NCBI GenBank assembly: GCA_016744335.1
Contig: JADGEO010000022.1
Coordinates: 1-57,880 of the forward strand
Reading direction: 5' to 3'
Length of the DNA: 57,880 nt
Origin: Anaerolineales bacterium
Lineage (GTDB): Bacteria; Chloroflexota; Anaerolineae; Anaerolineales; Villigracilaceae
Made by a program: the position numbers and the translations under genes
Shown: positions 26,225 to 33,909 of the stretch, piece by piece
Numbering within the stretch: position 1 is the first letter of the stretch
How the letters are laid out: every line of letters begins with the position of its first letter
The notes under the pieces: model-generated
The model's input: only the letters and a program-made list of their open reading frames with translations
What the model was told of the DNA's origin: nothing
Database searches by the model: none

Positions 26225-27138
26225 GCTTCATCCTCCCGCAGGCGAGGGTCAATAAGCCTGTATGAAATATCCAAGAGAAGATTGATGAAGAGAAAAGTTA
26301 ATCCGAGTGAAAGAGCAAGGGTGACAACCACCATCGTTTGACGAGCGTTGATGGCTTCAAGAAGGCGAAAACCGATGCCCTCCCATGCGAAGAAAAACTC
26401 GACAACCGGCAGTGAACTAAGTGAAAAACGGAGGGAAACACCGATAGCGGTGAGGGTAGGCACGGCGATGTTGCGAAGGGCGTGCGACCATACGACCTTA
26501 CGCTCCCGCAATCCTTTTGAGTGTGCGGTGCGAATATAATTTTCGTCTAATACTCGGTTGAGAGAAAGAAATGAAGCGCGAGTAAGGTATGCCAATGGGC
26601 GCGCCGTGAGTACCAAAACAGGCATGAGCATATGCTGAATATCCCAGCCAAATCCCGCCATTTTGACCAATTGCTCACCAGTTTCCTGAAAGTATTTGAG
26701 TTCTGCTTGCTGTAAAAGAAGCCCCGCAAAAAAAGATGGTACAGATATGCCCAAAATAGTAAGTAGCAAAAGCGCGTGAACGATGAAATCGTTTTTAACG
26801 AGGGCAGCAAATGCCCCCAGCGATAAACCCAAAACAGAAGCCAGAAGGAGAGAGACGAGCAAAAGCCCCATACTTTTAATATAGCTCTCTTTGAGTAAAT
26901 CCCAAACAGGAATTACACCAAGAGTTTCATGCGTCATTGTGCCTACATTGCCGTCTAAACTTGCTTCTATATAGCTGCGCGTACTTTTCCATGCCGATTG
27001 GCTATACTCCACCATATCGTAGCTGGGTTCGTCTACATCTGAATTACTCGCCATATTCATCCCTAAGGTGATAGAGAAGATGATGAGGATGGAGACGAGG
27101 GTGATGAAAAGTATTCGCTTGGAAAGAAATGAAAGCAT
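26221..27138 (-). CDS. DppB-type ABC transporter permease
   Basis: The 305-residue protein is the first subunit of a dipeptide/oligopeptide/nickel-type permease pair: an N-terminal membrane segment (about 7-27), an external loop, and four to five membrane segments with the loop DENYIRTAHSKGLRERKVVWSHALRN that contacts an ATPase. No substrate-binding protein or ATPase gene lies in the window, so this pair must borrow an ATPase or act differently. The ATG at 27138 (before LSFLSKRILF) is preferred over an in-frame start 63 bases upstream. It heads the minus-strand cluster and overlaps the permease-M28 fusion by four bases. Confidence 0.9.
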   Translation of the reverse strand: MLSFLSKRILFITLVSILIIFSITLGMNMASNSDVDEPSYDMVEYSQSAWKSTRSYIEASLDGNVGTMTHETLGVIPVWDLLKESYIKSMGLLLVSLLLASVLGLSLGAFAALVKNDFIVHALLLLTILGISVPSFFAGLLLQQAELKYFQETGEQLVKMAGFGWDIQHMLMPVLVLTARPLAYLTRASFLSLNRVLDENYIRTAHSKGLRERKVVWSHALRNIAVPTLTAIGVSLRFSLSSLPVVEFFFAWEGIGFRLLEAINARQTMVVVTLALSLGLTFLFINLLLDISYRLIDPRLREDEA

Positions 27139-27469
27139 TTTTGTATTAACCGAATAATTATATTGAGGGAAGATTATACCCCCCAACAAAACAGTTGCCA
27201 ACAGAACATTGTATTAAAGTTTAAGATGGTGGTAGTTTTTGAAGAATACGAATATATATATATTGCACCTTTCTCCCTTTCTAGTCTTCCTCCTCGGGAG
27301 GTTCGGAAGACAGAGAGAACAAGCATCAGTCAATTTTAGCCCTTGCCAAATTTAAAATATCACACGCCATGAGATACTACCGAGATGAGATATGCGACAT
27401 TTTAAAAAATCCCGATATTTTTTAGCACAGATTGGCACAAATTAGCAGTTAAAAGAGTACAATATCCTC
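27139..27469. other. Divergent spacer
   Basis: The 331 bases between the divergent dppB-like and thioesterase genes hold AT-rich sequence with possible promoters for both, a hairpin GTCTTCC (27284-27290) / GGAAGAC (27305-27311) with CCTC/GAGG inside, and the segment AGCACAGATTGGCACAAATTAGCAG just before the thioesterase, which resembles the dispersed TTAGCG-type repeats. No gene or operator can be named. Confidence 0.4.
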
Positions 27470-27916
27470 ATGAAAACAAAAGAAACCCTTACCCCCATCT
27501 CGTCACACGGACATTGCTACGTTTGTGGTAAAGAAAATCCGCACGGCATCGGGCTAACATGGTACGCCAAAGAAGATGGCAGTATCTTCTCTGAATTTAC
27601 ATTGACGACTAAGCAACAGGGGCCGCTTGGGCATATCCACGGTGGAGCATCCGCCGCGGTGCTGGATGAAGTTATCGGCGTGGCGATTTGGCGCGCGGGC
27701 TATAACGTCGCGGTTGTCAACTTAGATACCCGTTTTCGACAGGCAATTCCCGTCGACACCACCGTCACAGTTGAAGCGCGGATGACAGAAAAAAACGGGC
27801 GTAAAATCTACGGGACAGGGGAGATTAAATTACCCAATGGCTCAGTCGCCGTCAGCGCAAAAGGGATTTACATAGAAGCACCTCATTTATTTGAAGAAAA
27901 TAGATATAGAGATTAG
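27470..27916 (+). CDS. PaaI-like hotdog-fold thioesterase
   Basis: The 148-residue protein has the hotdog fold of the PaaI/4HBT group that hydrolyses acyl-CoA thioesters. The central helix motif GHIHGGASAAVLDEVIG (about 54-70) carries the usual His-Gly-Gly and an acidic residue; the strand LDTRFRQAIPVDTTVTVEARM and the last strand SVAVSAKGIYI follow. The N terminus CYVCGKENPHGIGL has a Cys-x-x-Cys pair seen in a subset of these proteins. The substrate is unknown. It is followed after 72 bases by the PEP-utilising enzyme gene on the same strand and may share its transcript. Confidence 0.85.
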   Translation: MKTKETLTPISSHGHCYVCGKENPHGIGLTWYAKEDGSIFSEFTLTTKQQGPLGHIHGGASAAVLDEVIGVAIWRAGYNVAVVNLDTRFRQAIPVDTTVTVEARMTEKNGRKIYGTGEIKLPNGSVAVSAKGIYIEAPHLFEENRYRD

Positions 27917-27988
27917 AGAATCAGGTAACAGGAAACAGTAAATCAGTCGTTTTTAGTCCCACTTATCACCCTTCCAAAGGATAAAAAC

Positions 27989-30835
27989 ATGGTCACACCC
28001 ACCGCCCTACCCCAAGAATTTCTACCCCTCGAATCCCCCGAAGCCACGCTTGAAAAAATTGGTGGCAAGGGCGCAAATCTTGCTCGCCTCGCACAGGCTG
28101 GATTTAATGTGCCCAGCGGATTCTTCATCCCTACCGAGTCTTATAAAGACTTCGTAGAAAAGCATAAATTGGACACAAGCATACGCGAGGCTCTAGCAAA
28201 TGTGGATTTTAACAACCCCACCGCTCTCGAAAAAGCATCTAAACAGATTCGTTCTCAATTTGGGCTTGCTACCCTTTCCCAATCTTTACGCGATATCCTC
28301 CACATCGCCTACGGCTGGCTCGGCGCGCCGCCAGTCGCCGTGCGCTCCTCCGCCACCGCCGAAGATTTACCCGATATGTCCTTCGCTGGTCAACAAGATA
28401 CTTTTCTCAACATCATTAGCACAGATGCCCTAGCCAAATCAGTCGTTGCCTGCTGGTCTTCACTCTGGACAGCAAGAGCCATCGGCTACCGCGCCCGCAA
28501 CGAAATCCCGCAAGAAGATGTTTCTCTCGCTGTCATCGTGCAAAAAATGGTCGAAGCCGAAGTTTCTGGGGTAATGTTTACGTCAAATCCGCTCACAGGC
28601 AAAAGAGACGAAATTACCATAGATGCAACCTTCGGTCTCGGCGAAGCCCTCGTCAGCGGGCAGGTTGAGCCAGATAATTATATTGTATCTACGCCCCCAT
28701 CCCAACCTTCCCCCGAAGAGGGAAGGAACAATTTCTCCCCCCTCGGGGGAGATGCCCAAAGGGCAGAGGGGGCAAGCGCATCCATCAAATCCAAAACCCT
28801 CGGCGCAAAAGCCACCATCATTCGCGGCAAAACAGCTGGCGGCACAAATACCGCAAACGAAGATAATGCTGAAAAACAAGCTCTCCCTGACGAAGTCATT
28901 CTTGTCCTCGCCAAAATTGGCGCAAAGATCGCCGAAGAATACGATTTTCCACAAGATATTGAATGGGCGTATCTCCCCCCCTCTAGCTCCCCCCGAGGGG
29001 AAAACTTGCCCCTTCCCCCCTCGGGGGAAGGCTGGGATGGGGGCGCACTCTACATCCTCCAATCCCGCCCCATCACCTCCCTCTACCCACTCCCCAAAGG
29101 AATGCCCCCCGCCCCCCTCAAAACGATGTTCGGATTCCACGTCGTGCAGGGCATTCTCGAACCCATCACGCCACTTGGCGCACAAACCCTGCAAAACGTC
29201 CTCGCGGGTGTCGCTGCCGTTTTTGGCGGAAAATATACTTATAAAAACCAAACCGCCGTCCCCATCGCCGCCGAACGCTTGTGGATAGACATCACCTCCA
29301 TGATCCGCAACCCAATCGGGCACAAAGTCTACCCATCAGCCATCAAAGCCGTAGACCCCGCAGTCGTGCAAATCCTCAAAAAACTCACCGAAGATCCCCG
29401 CCTCGCCCCCGTCCGCAAACGCCCGAACTTCCGCACCATCTTCCATATCGTTAAATTTCTCATCCCCTTCTGGGGGCGCGTCATCCGCTTTTGGATGCGC
29501 CCCGAAGCAGGCGCAGAACACTATTTTGCCCTCGCCGATGCCAAAGCCGCCGAAACTCAAGCGAAAACCCAATCCAGCGGCGACCTTTGGCTCGATTTCA
29601 AAAATCGCACCGCCTTCTGGCACGAAACTCGCCTCATCTTCGCCGATTTCGTCATTCCTCAAGGCGTTAGTGCGGTCATCGCGGGCATGGTGCCATTTTT
29701 CGGCATCCTGCAACGCTTCAGCAAAGACATTGACGAACCGCAACTCTATCTCGAAATCTCGCGCGGCTTGCCCCATAACGTCACCACCGAAATGGATTTA
29801 TTTCTCTGGAAGACGGCTCAGGATATTCAAGCTGATACAGAATCTAGGCTGACCTTCGCCGACACACCCGCGCTTCAACTTGCCACCGATTATCAACGGG
29901 ATGCCCTCCCCAACATCGCCCAGCAAGCCATCACCGAATTTATGTCCCGTTATGGGATGCGCGGTCTCGGCGAAATCGATTTCGGGCGCAAACGCTGGCG
30001 AGAAGAGCCAATTCATATCATGCAAACTTTACAAAGCTATCTCACCATCACCGACCCCGATTTAGCCCCAAGTGCCGTTTTTGAGAAAGGTGCTCAGGCA
30101 GCAGAGTTGGCGGGAAAAGAGCTAGAGACAAAAGTCCGCCAATTAAAGGGTGGCAAGCTCAAATCACGTTTGGTGCGCTGGGCAGTTAGTCGATATCGTC
30201 CACTAGCAGGTTTGAGAGAAGCGCCCAAGTTTTTCGCCATCCAAATGATGGGAATCCATCGTCAAGGTTTATTAGAAAGTGGTGCAAGTTTGGTTGCAGA
30301 AAATTTATTAGAAAAAGATGATGACCTTTTCTTCCTAAAAATCGAAGAATTGGAAGAAATTGCCGAAAAAGAGACCGTTTCAGCAGAAATCCGAGAGAAA
30401 ATCAGCGCACGCCGAGAATTACGATCGCGTGAACTACGCCGAAAACAACTCCCGCGCGTTTTACTCAGTGATGGCAGAGCTTTTTACGAGGGGATGCGCT
30501 CGGTGGATAACGCCGATGGCATTTTTGGCGACCCCGTTTCGCCCGGCGTGGTCGAGGGGCGCGTGCGCGTGGTACTGAACCCGCATGAAACTGTCTTGCA
30601 AGTTGGCGAAATTCTCGTCTGCCCCGGCACCGACCCCGCATGGACACCGCTCTTTTTAGCGGCTGGTGGCTTGGTGATGGAAGTCGGCGGCTTGATGACA
30701 CACGGCTCAGTCGTTGCGCGCGAATATGGAATCCCGGCGGTGGTGGGTGTGCATGAAGCCACCACGCGTCTCAAAACAGGAATGATGATTCGGGTGAATG
30801 GAAGTAACGGGACTGTGGAGATTTTGGAAGAATAG
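27989..30835 (+). CDS. PEP-synthase/rifampicin-phosphotransferase-like enzyme (ATP-grasp plus phosphohistidine domain, no PEP barrel)
   Basis: The 948-residue protein starts with a PPDK/PPS-type ATP-binding domain (GGKGANLARLAQAGFNVPSGF at 25-45; VRSSATAEDLPDMSFAGQQ at about 118-136; ILQSRPIT at about 355), has a long helical middle part (about 390-840), and ends with a swivelling phosphohistidine domain with His in GGLMTHGSVVAREYGIPAVVG. The PEP-binding barrel of PPS/PPDK is absent. This order is that of rifampicin phosphotransferase and related phosphotransferases of unknown small substrates, so PEP synthesis is unlikely. Two stretches (about residues 235-263 and 328-352), rich in Pro, Gly, Ser and Glu, are encoded by G/C-run palindromic repeats that keep the frame. 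Both lie at surface loops of the ATP domain. A ribosome site is weak. Confidence 0.88.
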   Translation: MVTPTALPQEFLPLESPEATLEKIGGKGANLARLAQAGFNVPSGFFIPTESYKDFVEKHKLDTSIREALANVDFNNPTALEKASKQIRSQFGLATLSQSLRDILHIAYGWLGAPPVAVRSSATAEDLPDMSFAGQQDTFLNIISTDALAKSVVACWSSLWTARAIGYRARNEIPQEDVSLAVIVQKMVEAEVSGVMFTSNPLTGKRDEITIDATFGLGEALVSGQVEPDNYIVSTPPSQPSPEEGRNNFSPLGGDAQRAEGASASIKSKTLGAKATIIRGKTAGGTNTANEDNAEKQALPDEVILVLAKIGAKIAEEYDFPQDIEWAYLPPSSSPRGENLPLPPSGEGWDGGALYILQSRPITSLYPLPKGMPPAPLKTMFGFHVVQGILEPITPLGAQTLQNVLAGVAAVFGGKYTYKNQTAVPIAAERLWIDITSMIRNPIGHKVYPSAIKAVDPAVVQILKKLTEDPRLAPVRKRPNFRTIFHIVKFLIPFWGRVIRFWMRPEAGAEHYFALADAKAAETQAKTQSSGDLWLDFKNRTAFWHETRLIFADFVIPQGVSAVIAGMVPFFGILQRFSKDIDEPQLYLEISRGLPHNVTTEMDLFLWKTAQDIQADTESRLTFADTPALQLATDYQRDALPNIAQQAITEFMSRYGMRGLGEIDFGRKRWREEPIHIMQTLQSYLTITDPDLAPSAVFEKGAQAAELAGKELETKVRQLKGGKLKSRLVRWAVSRYRPLAGLREAPKFFAIQMMGIHRQGLLESGASLVAENLLEKDDDLFFLKIEELEEIAEKETVSAEIREKISARRELRSRELRRKQLPRVLLSDGRAFYEGMRSVDNADGIFGDPVSPGVVEGRVRVVLNPHETVLQVGEILVCPGTDPAWTPLFLAAGGLVMEVGGLMTHGSVVAREYGIPAVVGVHEATTRLKTGMMIRVNGSNGTVEILEE
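28691..28776. repeat. Palindromic repeat inserted in coding sequence, copy 1
   Basis: The unit contains CCCCATCCCAACCTTCCCCC with a GGGAAGG partner, then CTCCCCCCTCGGGGGAG, then TGCCCAAAGGGCA and a G-run. The second half matches the spacer repeat 2653-2700. Translated it gives a Pro/Gly/Glu/Ser-rich segment where related enzymes go straight from the NYIVS strand to the next conserved segment. Confidence 0.8.
28972..29045. repeat. Palindromic repeat inserted in coding sequence, copy 2
   Basis: The C-run/G-run unit CTCCCCCCGAGGGG plus CCTTCCCCCCTCGGGGGAAGG, followed by CTGGGATGGGGG, is inserted between EWAY and the LYILQSRPIT motif. The CTGGGATGGGGG end is the inverse of the CCCCATCCCAA start of copy 1, so the two copies lie in opposite orientations 200 bases apart, both in frame. 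Confidence 0.8.
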
Positions 30836-30838
30836 AAT

Positions 30839-30911
30839 CTCAGGCAAAGACGCAAAAACGCCAAGAAAAGCTAAAAAGAAAAAACTTAAAAACTTTGTGG
30901 CTTTGCGTGAG
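30839..30911. repeat. Dyad repeat upstream of the GxxExxY pseudogene
   Basis: CTCAGGCAAAGACGC (30839-30853) pairs imperfectly with GTGGCTTTGCGTGAG (30897-30911). The right half (from 30885) recurs as a direct repeat at 31329-31353 on the other side of the pseudogene. Confidence 0.65.
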
Positions 30912-30931
30912 GCAAGCTTAAGGGATAATTT

Positions 30932-31313
30932 ATGACAGAAAATGAAATTGCAAAATAATTGTAGATGCGGCATTCAAGGCGCATGTTACATTTGGTCCGG
31001 GATTGCTCGAATCAGTTTATCAATGTGCATTAGCCTATGAGCTTTAAAAACGAAAGCTAAAAGTTATTGTAGAATATCCTATTTCTGTAAGCTATAATAG
31101 CATTAATCTGGGTAAAGGCTTTCGAGCAGATATTATTGTTAATGATAAGGTCATCATTGAGCTGAAATCGGTCGAAACTATTGCGAAAGTACATAAGAAA
31201 CAGCTTCTCACTTATCTTCGCTTGGCTGATAAACGGCTAGGATTATTAATTAATTTCGGTGCGCATTAATCAAACACGGTATTACACGAGTTATAAATGG
31301 GCTACAAGAATAG
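30932..31313 (+). pseudogene. GxxExxY protein, broken
   Basis: Read across three lesions this is a small GxxExxY-family protein of about 126 residues. It begins MTENEIAK; a one-base loss then shifts the frame into IVDAAFKAHVTFGPGLLESVYQ with the defining G-PGLLESVY motif. An in-frame TAA follows the AYEL segment (expected Glu). The next part, FRADIIVNDKVIIELKSVE with the PD-(D/E)xK-like D..ELK residues, is intact, and a second shift near 31264 is needed to reach LIKHGITRVINGLQE and the stop at 31311-31313. Two frameshifts and a nonsense codon make function very unlikely. It sits between a complete dyad repeat and a half copy of it. Confidence 0.85.
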
Positions 31314-31362
31314 CCTTTGCTTTTAGCTCTTAAACTTTGCGTCTTTGCGTGAGAAAAAAAAT

Positions 31363-31830
31363 ATGAAAAAAATTATATTAATTAGCACCCTTTTTATACT
31401 TGGGCTAAGTGCCTGTACAAATGCTGAAATCACCCCCACAGAAACGATTGTGATTGAACCAACAATTGTTGTTCTCGAAGAGACGCCAGCGCCCCCCGCA
31501 TATTTGCCGCTATCAAGTGACAGCCACCTGACAAAAGCAAAAGTAATGATAGATTCAGCCAGCTTAGCCTTCACAGCAGATGAGCCAGCCCAAGTTGATT
31601 TGTTTCTAAGCGGTCATTTACCCACGCCCTGCCACGAGCTACGCGTTCACATTCCTGAACCAGACGAAGAGGGGAATATCATGATTGAAGCCTACTCACT
31701 GACTGAGCCAGATATTTTATGTGAACAGGTTTTACGAAAATTTAACGAGACCATTGCCCTGGGCACTTATCCAACTGGCAGTTATTTGGTATGGGTCAAT
31801 GGCGGTGTGGTCGGAAATTTTGATTTTTGA
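31363..31830 (+). CDS. Small lipoprotein
   Basis: The 155-residue product starts with a lipoprotein signal (KKIILISTLFILGLSAC, lipobox Cys at about 18) followed by a Thr/Pro/Glu-rich linker and a single compact domain of mostly beta strands with the segment DLFLSGHLPTPCHELRVHIPEPDEEGNIMIEAYSL. I do not recognise the domain with certainty; two cysteines (in PTPCHE and ILCEQ) could form a disulfide outside the cell. The start at 31363 is chosen over a position 18 bases upstream that falls in the repeat half copy 31329-31353. It stands alone on the plus strand, 69 bases before another small gene. Confidence 0.75.
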   Translation: MKKIILISTLFILGLSACTNAEITPTETIVIEPTIVVLEETPAPPAYLPLSSDSHLTKAKVMIDSASLAFTADEPAQVDLFLSGHLPTPCHELRVHIPEPDEEGNIMIEAYSLTEPDILCEQVLRKFNETIALGTYPTGSYLVWVNGGVVGNFDF

Positions 31831-31899
31831 TTTCTATAAACGCTATTGAAAAAGGTTCATTTTTTAGCTATAATGTTTTTACTAAAAGGAGTATATCTT

Positions 31900-32115
31900 A
31901 TGACAAAGAAAACAACTCATTGTAAGCCCCCGTTTGAAAGTTTTATGACTGACGAAACACGTGACCATGCCCGTGCGGCACGAAAAGAGATGCAAAAGAG
32001 TGTAAAAGCTCTACTGCCTCCTAAATTTGTGAAGCATCGCCGCACAGCGCGTAAAGAAGCTCTACTGGCATGGCGTAGCATGATTGATGCCGCTATTGAA
32101 CGCACAGAAAGCTAA
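31900..32115 (+). CDS. Small basic protein of unknown function
   Basis: A strong ribosome site (AAAGGAG) precedes the ATG at 31900. The 71-residue product is rich in Arg, Lys and Ala with a regular helical pattern: TRDHARAARKEMQKSVKALLPPKFVKHRRTARKEALLAWRSMIDAAIERTE. The pattern suggests a helix-turn-helix-like pair of amphipathic helices joined by a PPKF turn, but no known domain is recognisable. The strong start, real stop and a terminator 42 bases later argue for a real gene. Confidence 0.65.
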   Translation: MTKKTTHCKPPFESFMTDETRDHARAARKEMQKSVKALLPPKFVKHRRTARKEALLAWRSMIDAAIERTES

Positions 32116-32156
32116 ATTTTTATTTCACAAAGAGCCAAGTTTTGTGTCTAACTAAT

Positions 32157-32188
32157 AAAAACAGCCCCAATAATATGGGGCTGTTTTT
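32157..32188. terminator. Bidirectional terminator between convergent genes
   Basis: Perfect stem AAAAACAGCCCC / GGGGCTGTTTTT with an eight-base loop and runs of A and T on either side. It serves both the small basic gene (plus) and the ABC1 kinase gene (minus), whose stop codon (32187-32189) overlaps its edge. Confidence 0.95.
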
Positions 32189-33878
32189 ATTTTGCAGAAT
32201 GACCACGAGCAAGAAATATCGTCCAAAATAATACCGCCAGTGAGGCGCCCAAAAGAAGGTCTACCGCTAACGCGTTTTCGGTGTTGCGGAGGATAATTCC
32301 GCCAACAAATAAGGACGCAAAAACTAGACTGCCAGCTAACCTATAAACAGCGCGTTCTAGGTGAGAAATTTGCTGAGCAACGCGCGGCATGTGAACTTCC
32401 ATATCTCCCTGCTCTATTTTATCTAGCACGCGCCCAGTTTGCGCTGGGATTGCAATAAGTGATTTTGCGACACTGCCCAATTCATCTAGCCAAACGCCCC
32501 AATTTGAAGAGGCTTCTTCGCTGATTAATTTACGCGCATAGGGAACAAGCTGATCCCAAAGGTTAAAGTCTGGTTCAAGGCCTGTACACATCCCAGAGAG
32601 AATCGCAACCGTTCGCCCCAATAAAAGTAAATTATGCGGAATCTGAAAAGGCATTTCATACATTAGCTCGCGAAACTCTTTCGCAAATTCGTGCATCTCA
32701 TCCAAATCAATTTCACGCAATTCGCTCATGCTTTTACCCCAAAACCGATCAAAAACCTGAGATTCGGCTTCTTCAATTCTTTTTAGATCAGCACCGGGCA
32801 AAAGAACGCCAAGCTGTTGATAGGCGCGTACCATTCTTCCAGCATCGCGCGTCCCCACGGCAATAACCATCTCACGCAAACCCGCGCGCAATTTATCGGG
32901 GACACGTCCCATCATCCCAAAATCCACAAAGGTAAGTTTCCAGTTTGCTGTGCCATCCTCGGCAGGCTCAGATAAAGGTGTTACAAAAAGATTGCCTGGG
33001 TGCGGGTCTGCATGGAAAAAACCATCTTCAAAAATTTGCTGGAGATAAGTATCGAGTAAAACACGCGCCACCTCTGCACGGTCAATTCCTGCCGCAGTAA
33101 TTGCATCGTAATCTGTGATTTTGATGGCTAAAACGTTTTCAAGTGTCAGAACATTTTTTGTTGTCAAGTCCCAGACCACGCGTGGAACATGAATATGCGG
33201 CTGGTCTGCAAAAATCTCCTGAAAACTTTCTGCGTTTTTCCCTTCTGCAAGATAATCAATTTCTTCGTATATGGTTGCTGAAAATTCTTCAATCAATCCC
33301 TTCACATCGGCACGTTTCCGAACAGGCTTATAGCGCGCCAGCCAGCCGCCCACACGCTCTAAAGCTGAAAGGTCTACTTCTATGATTTTTTCTATATAGG
33401 GACGTTGAACTTTGACAACAACATCTTGAAAAGACGCGTTCTCAGAAGAATCTTCACGCAAGCGAGCACGATGAACCTGTCCGAGAGAAGCCGCCGCTAA
33501 TGGTGTTGTATCAAAAAATTGGTATTTTTCGTCCAGAGGACCACCCAGTTCTCTTTCTGCTTTTTCTCGAATATCAGCAAAATCTTCGGGCGGGACTTCG
33601 TCCTGCAAGCCTGCTAGTTCTTTTATGATTTCTGGGGGAAGAACATCTTGCCGAGATGAAAGGAATTGCCCAACCTTAATCATAACCCCACCCATATCAA
33701 TGGCGAGGGCGCGAAATTGGACGGTGAGCTTGTGCAAACGCTTTGAGCGTGTCTTTCGAGCAAGTGAGCGCAATCCTAGCCGCGAGAGGAATATATCCCA
33801 AAAGAAGATGTTAGAGGTGGCACGCGCAAAAAAGAAAAGAATCTTTCGGTAACGAGCACGCAATTGTGAAGGACGCAT
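32187..33878 (-). CDS. ABC1/UbiB (AarF) family atypical kinase
   Basis: The 563-residue product is an ABC1-family membrane-associated kinase-like ATPase, linked in other organisms to quinone synthesis or lipid homeostasis. It has the KxGQ motif (IKVGQFLSSRQD, about 64-75), the Ala-rich nucleotide loop region (AAASLGQVHRA), the VVKVQRP lysine, the EIDYLAEGKNAE segment, FFHADPHPGN, and VDFGMMGR as the DFG element. Two C-terminal membrane segments (about 515-560) are typical. Start ATG at 33878, with CAAGGAG about eight bases upstream. It lies 31 bases downstream of the aminotransferase gene and probably shares its transcript. Confidence 0.93.
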   Translation of the reverse strand: MRPSQLRARYRKILFFFARATSNIFFWDIFLSRLGLRSLARKTRSKRLHKLTVQFRALAIDMGGVMIKVGQFLSSRQDVLPPEIIKELAGLQDEVPPEDFADIREKAERELGGPLDEKYQFFDTTPLAAASLGQVHRARLREDSSENASFQDVVVKVQRPYIEKIIEVDLSALERVGGWLARYKPVRKRADVKGLIEEFSATIYEEIDYLAEGKNAESFQEIFADQPHIHVPRVVWDLTTKNVLTLENVLAIKITDYDAITAAGIDRAEVARVLLDTYLQQIFEDGFFHADPHPGNLFVTPLSEPAEDGTANWKLTFVDFGMMGRVPDKLRAGLREMVIAVGTRDAGRMVRAYQQLGVLLPGADLKRIEEAESQVFDRFWGKSMSELREIDLDEMHEFAKEFRELMYEMPFQIPHNLLLLGRTVAILSGMCTGLEPDFNLWDQLVPYARKLISEEASSNWGVWLDELGSVAKSLIAIPAQTGRVLDKIEQGDMEVHMPRVAQQISHLERAVYRLAGSLVFASLFVGGIILRNTENALAVDLLLGASLAVLFWTIFLARGHSAK

Positions 33879-33909
33879 TTTGCTCTCCTTGAAAGTTTTT
33901 GGTCTTAGC

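Noticed and set aside
28583..29323. 246-codon minus-strand frame opposite the PEP-utilising gene
   Set aside because: Composition is that of a codon shadow plus the reverse of the palindromic repeats; no domain is visible.
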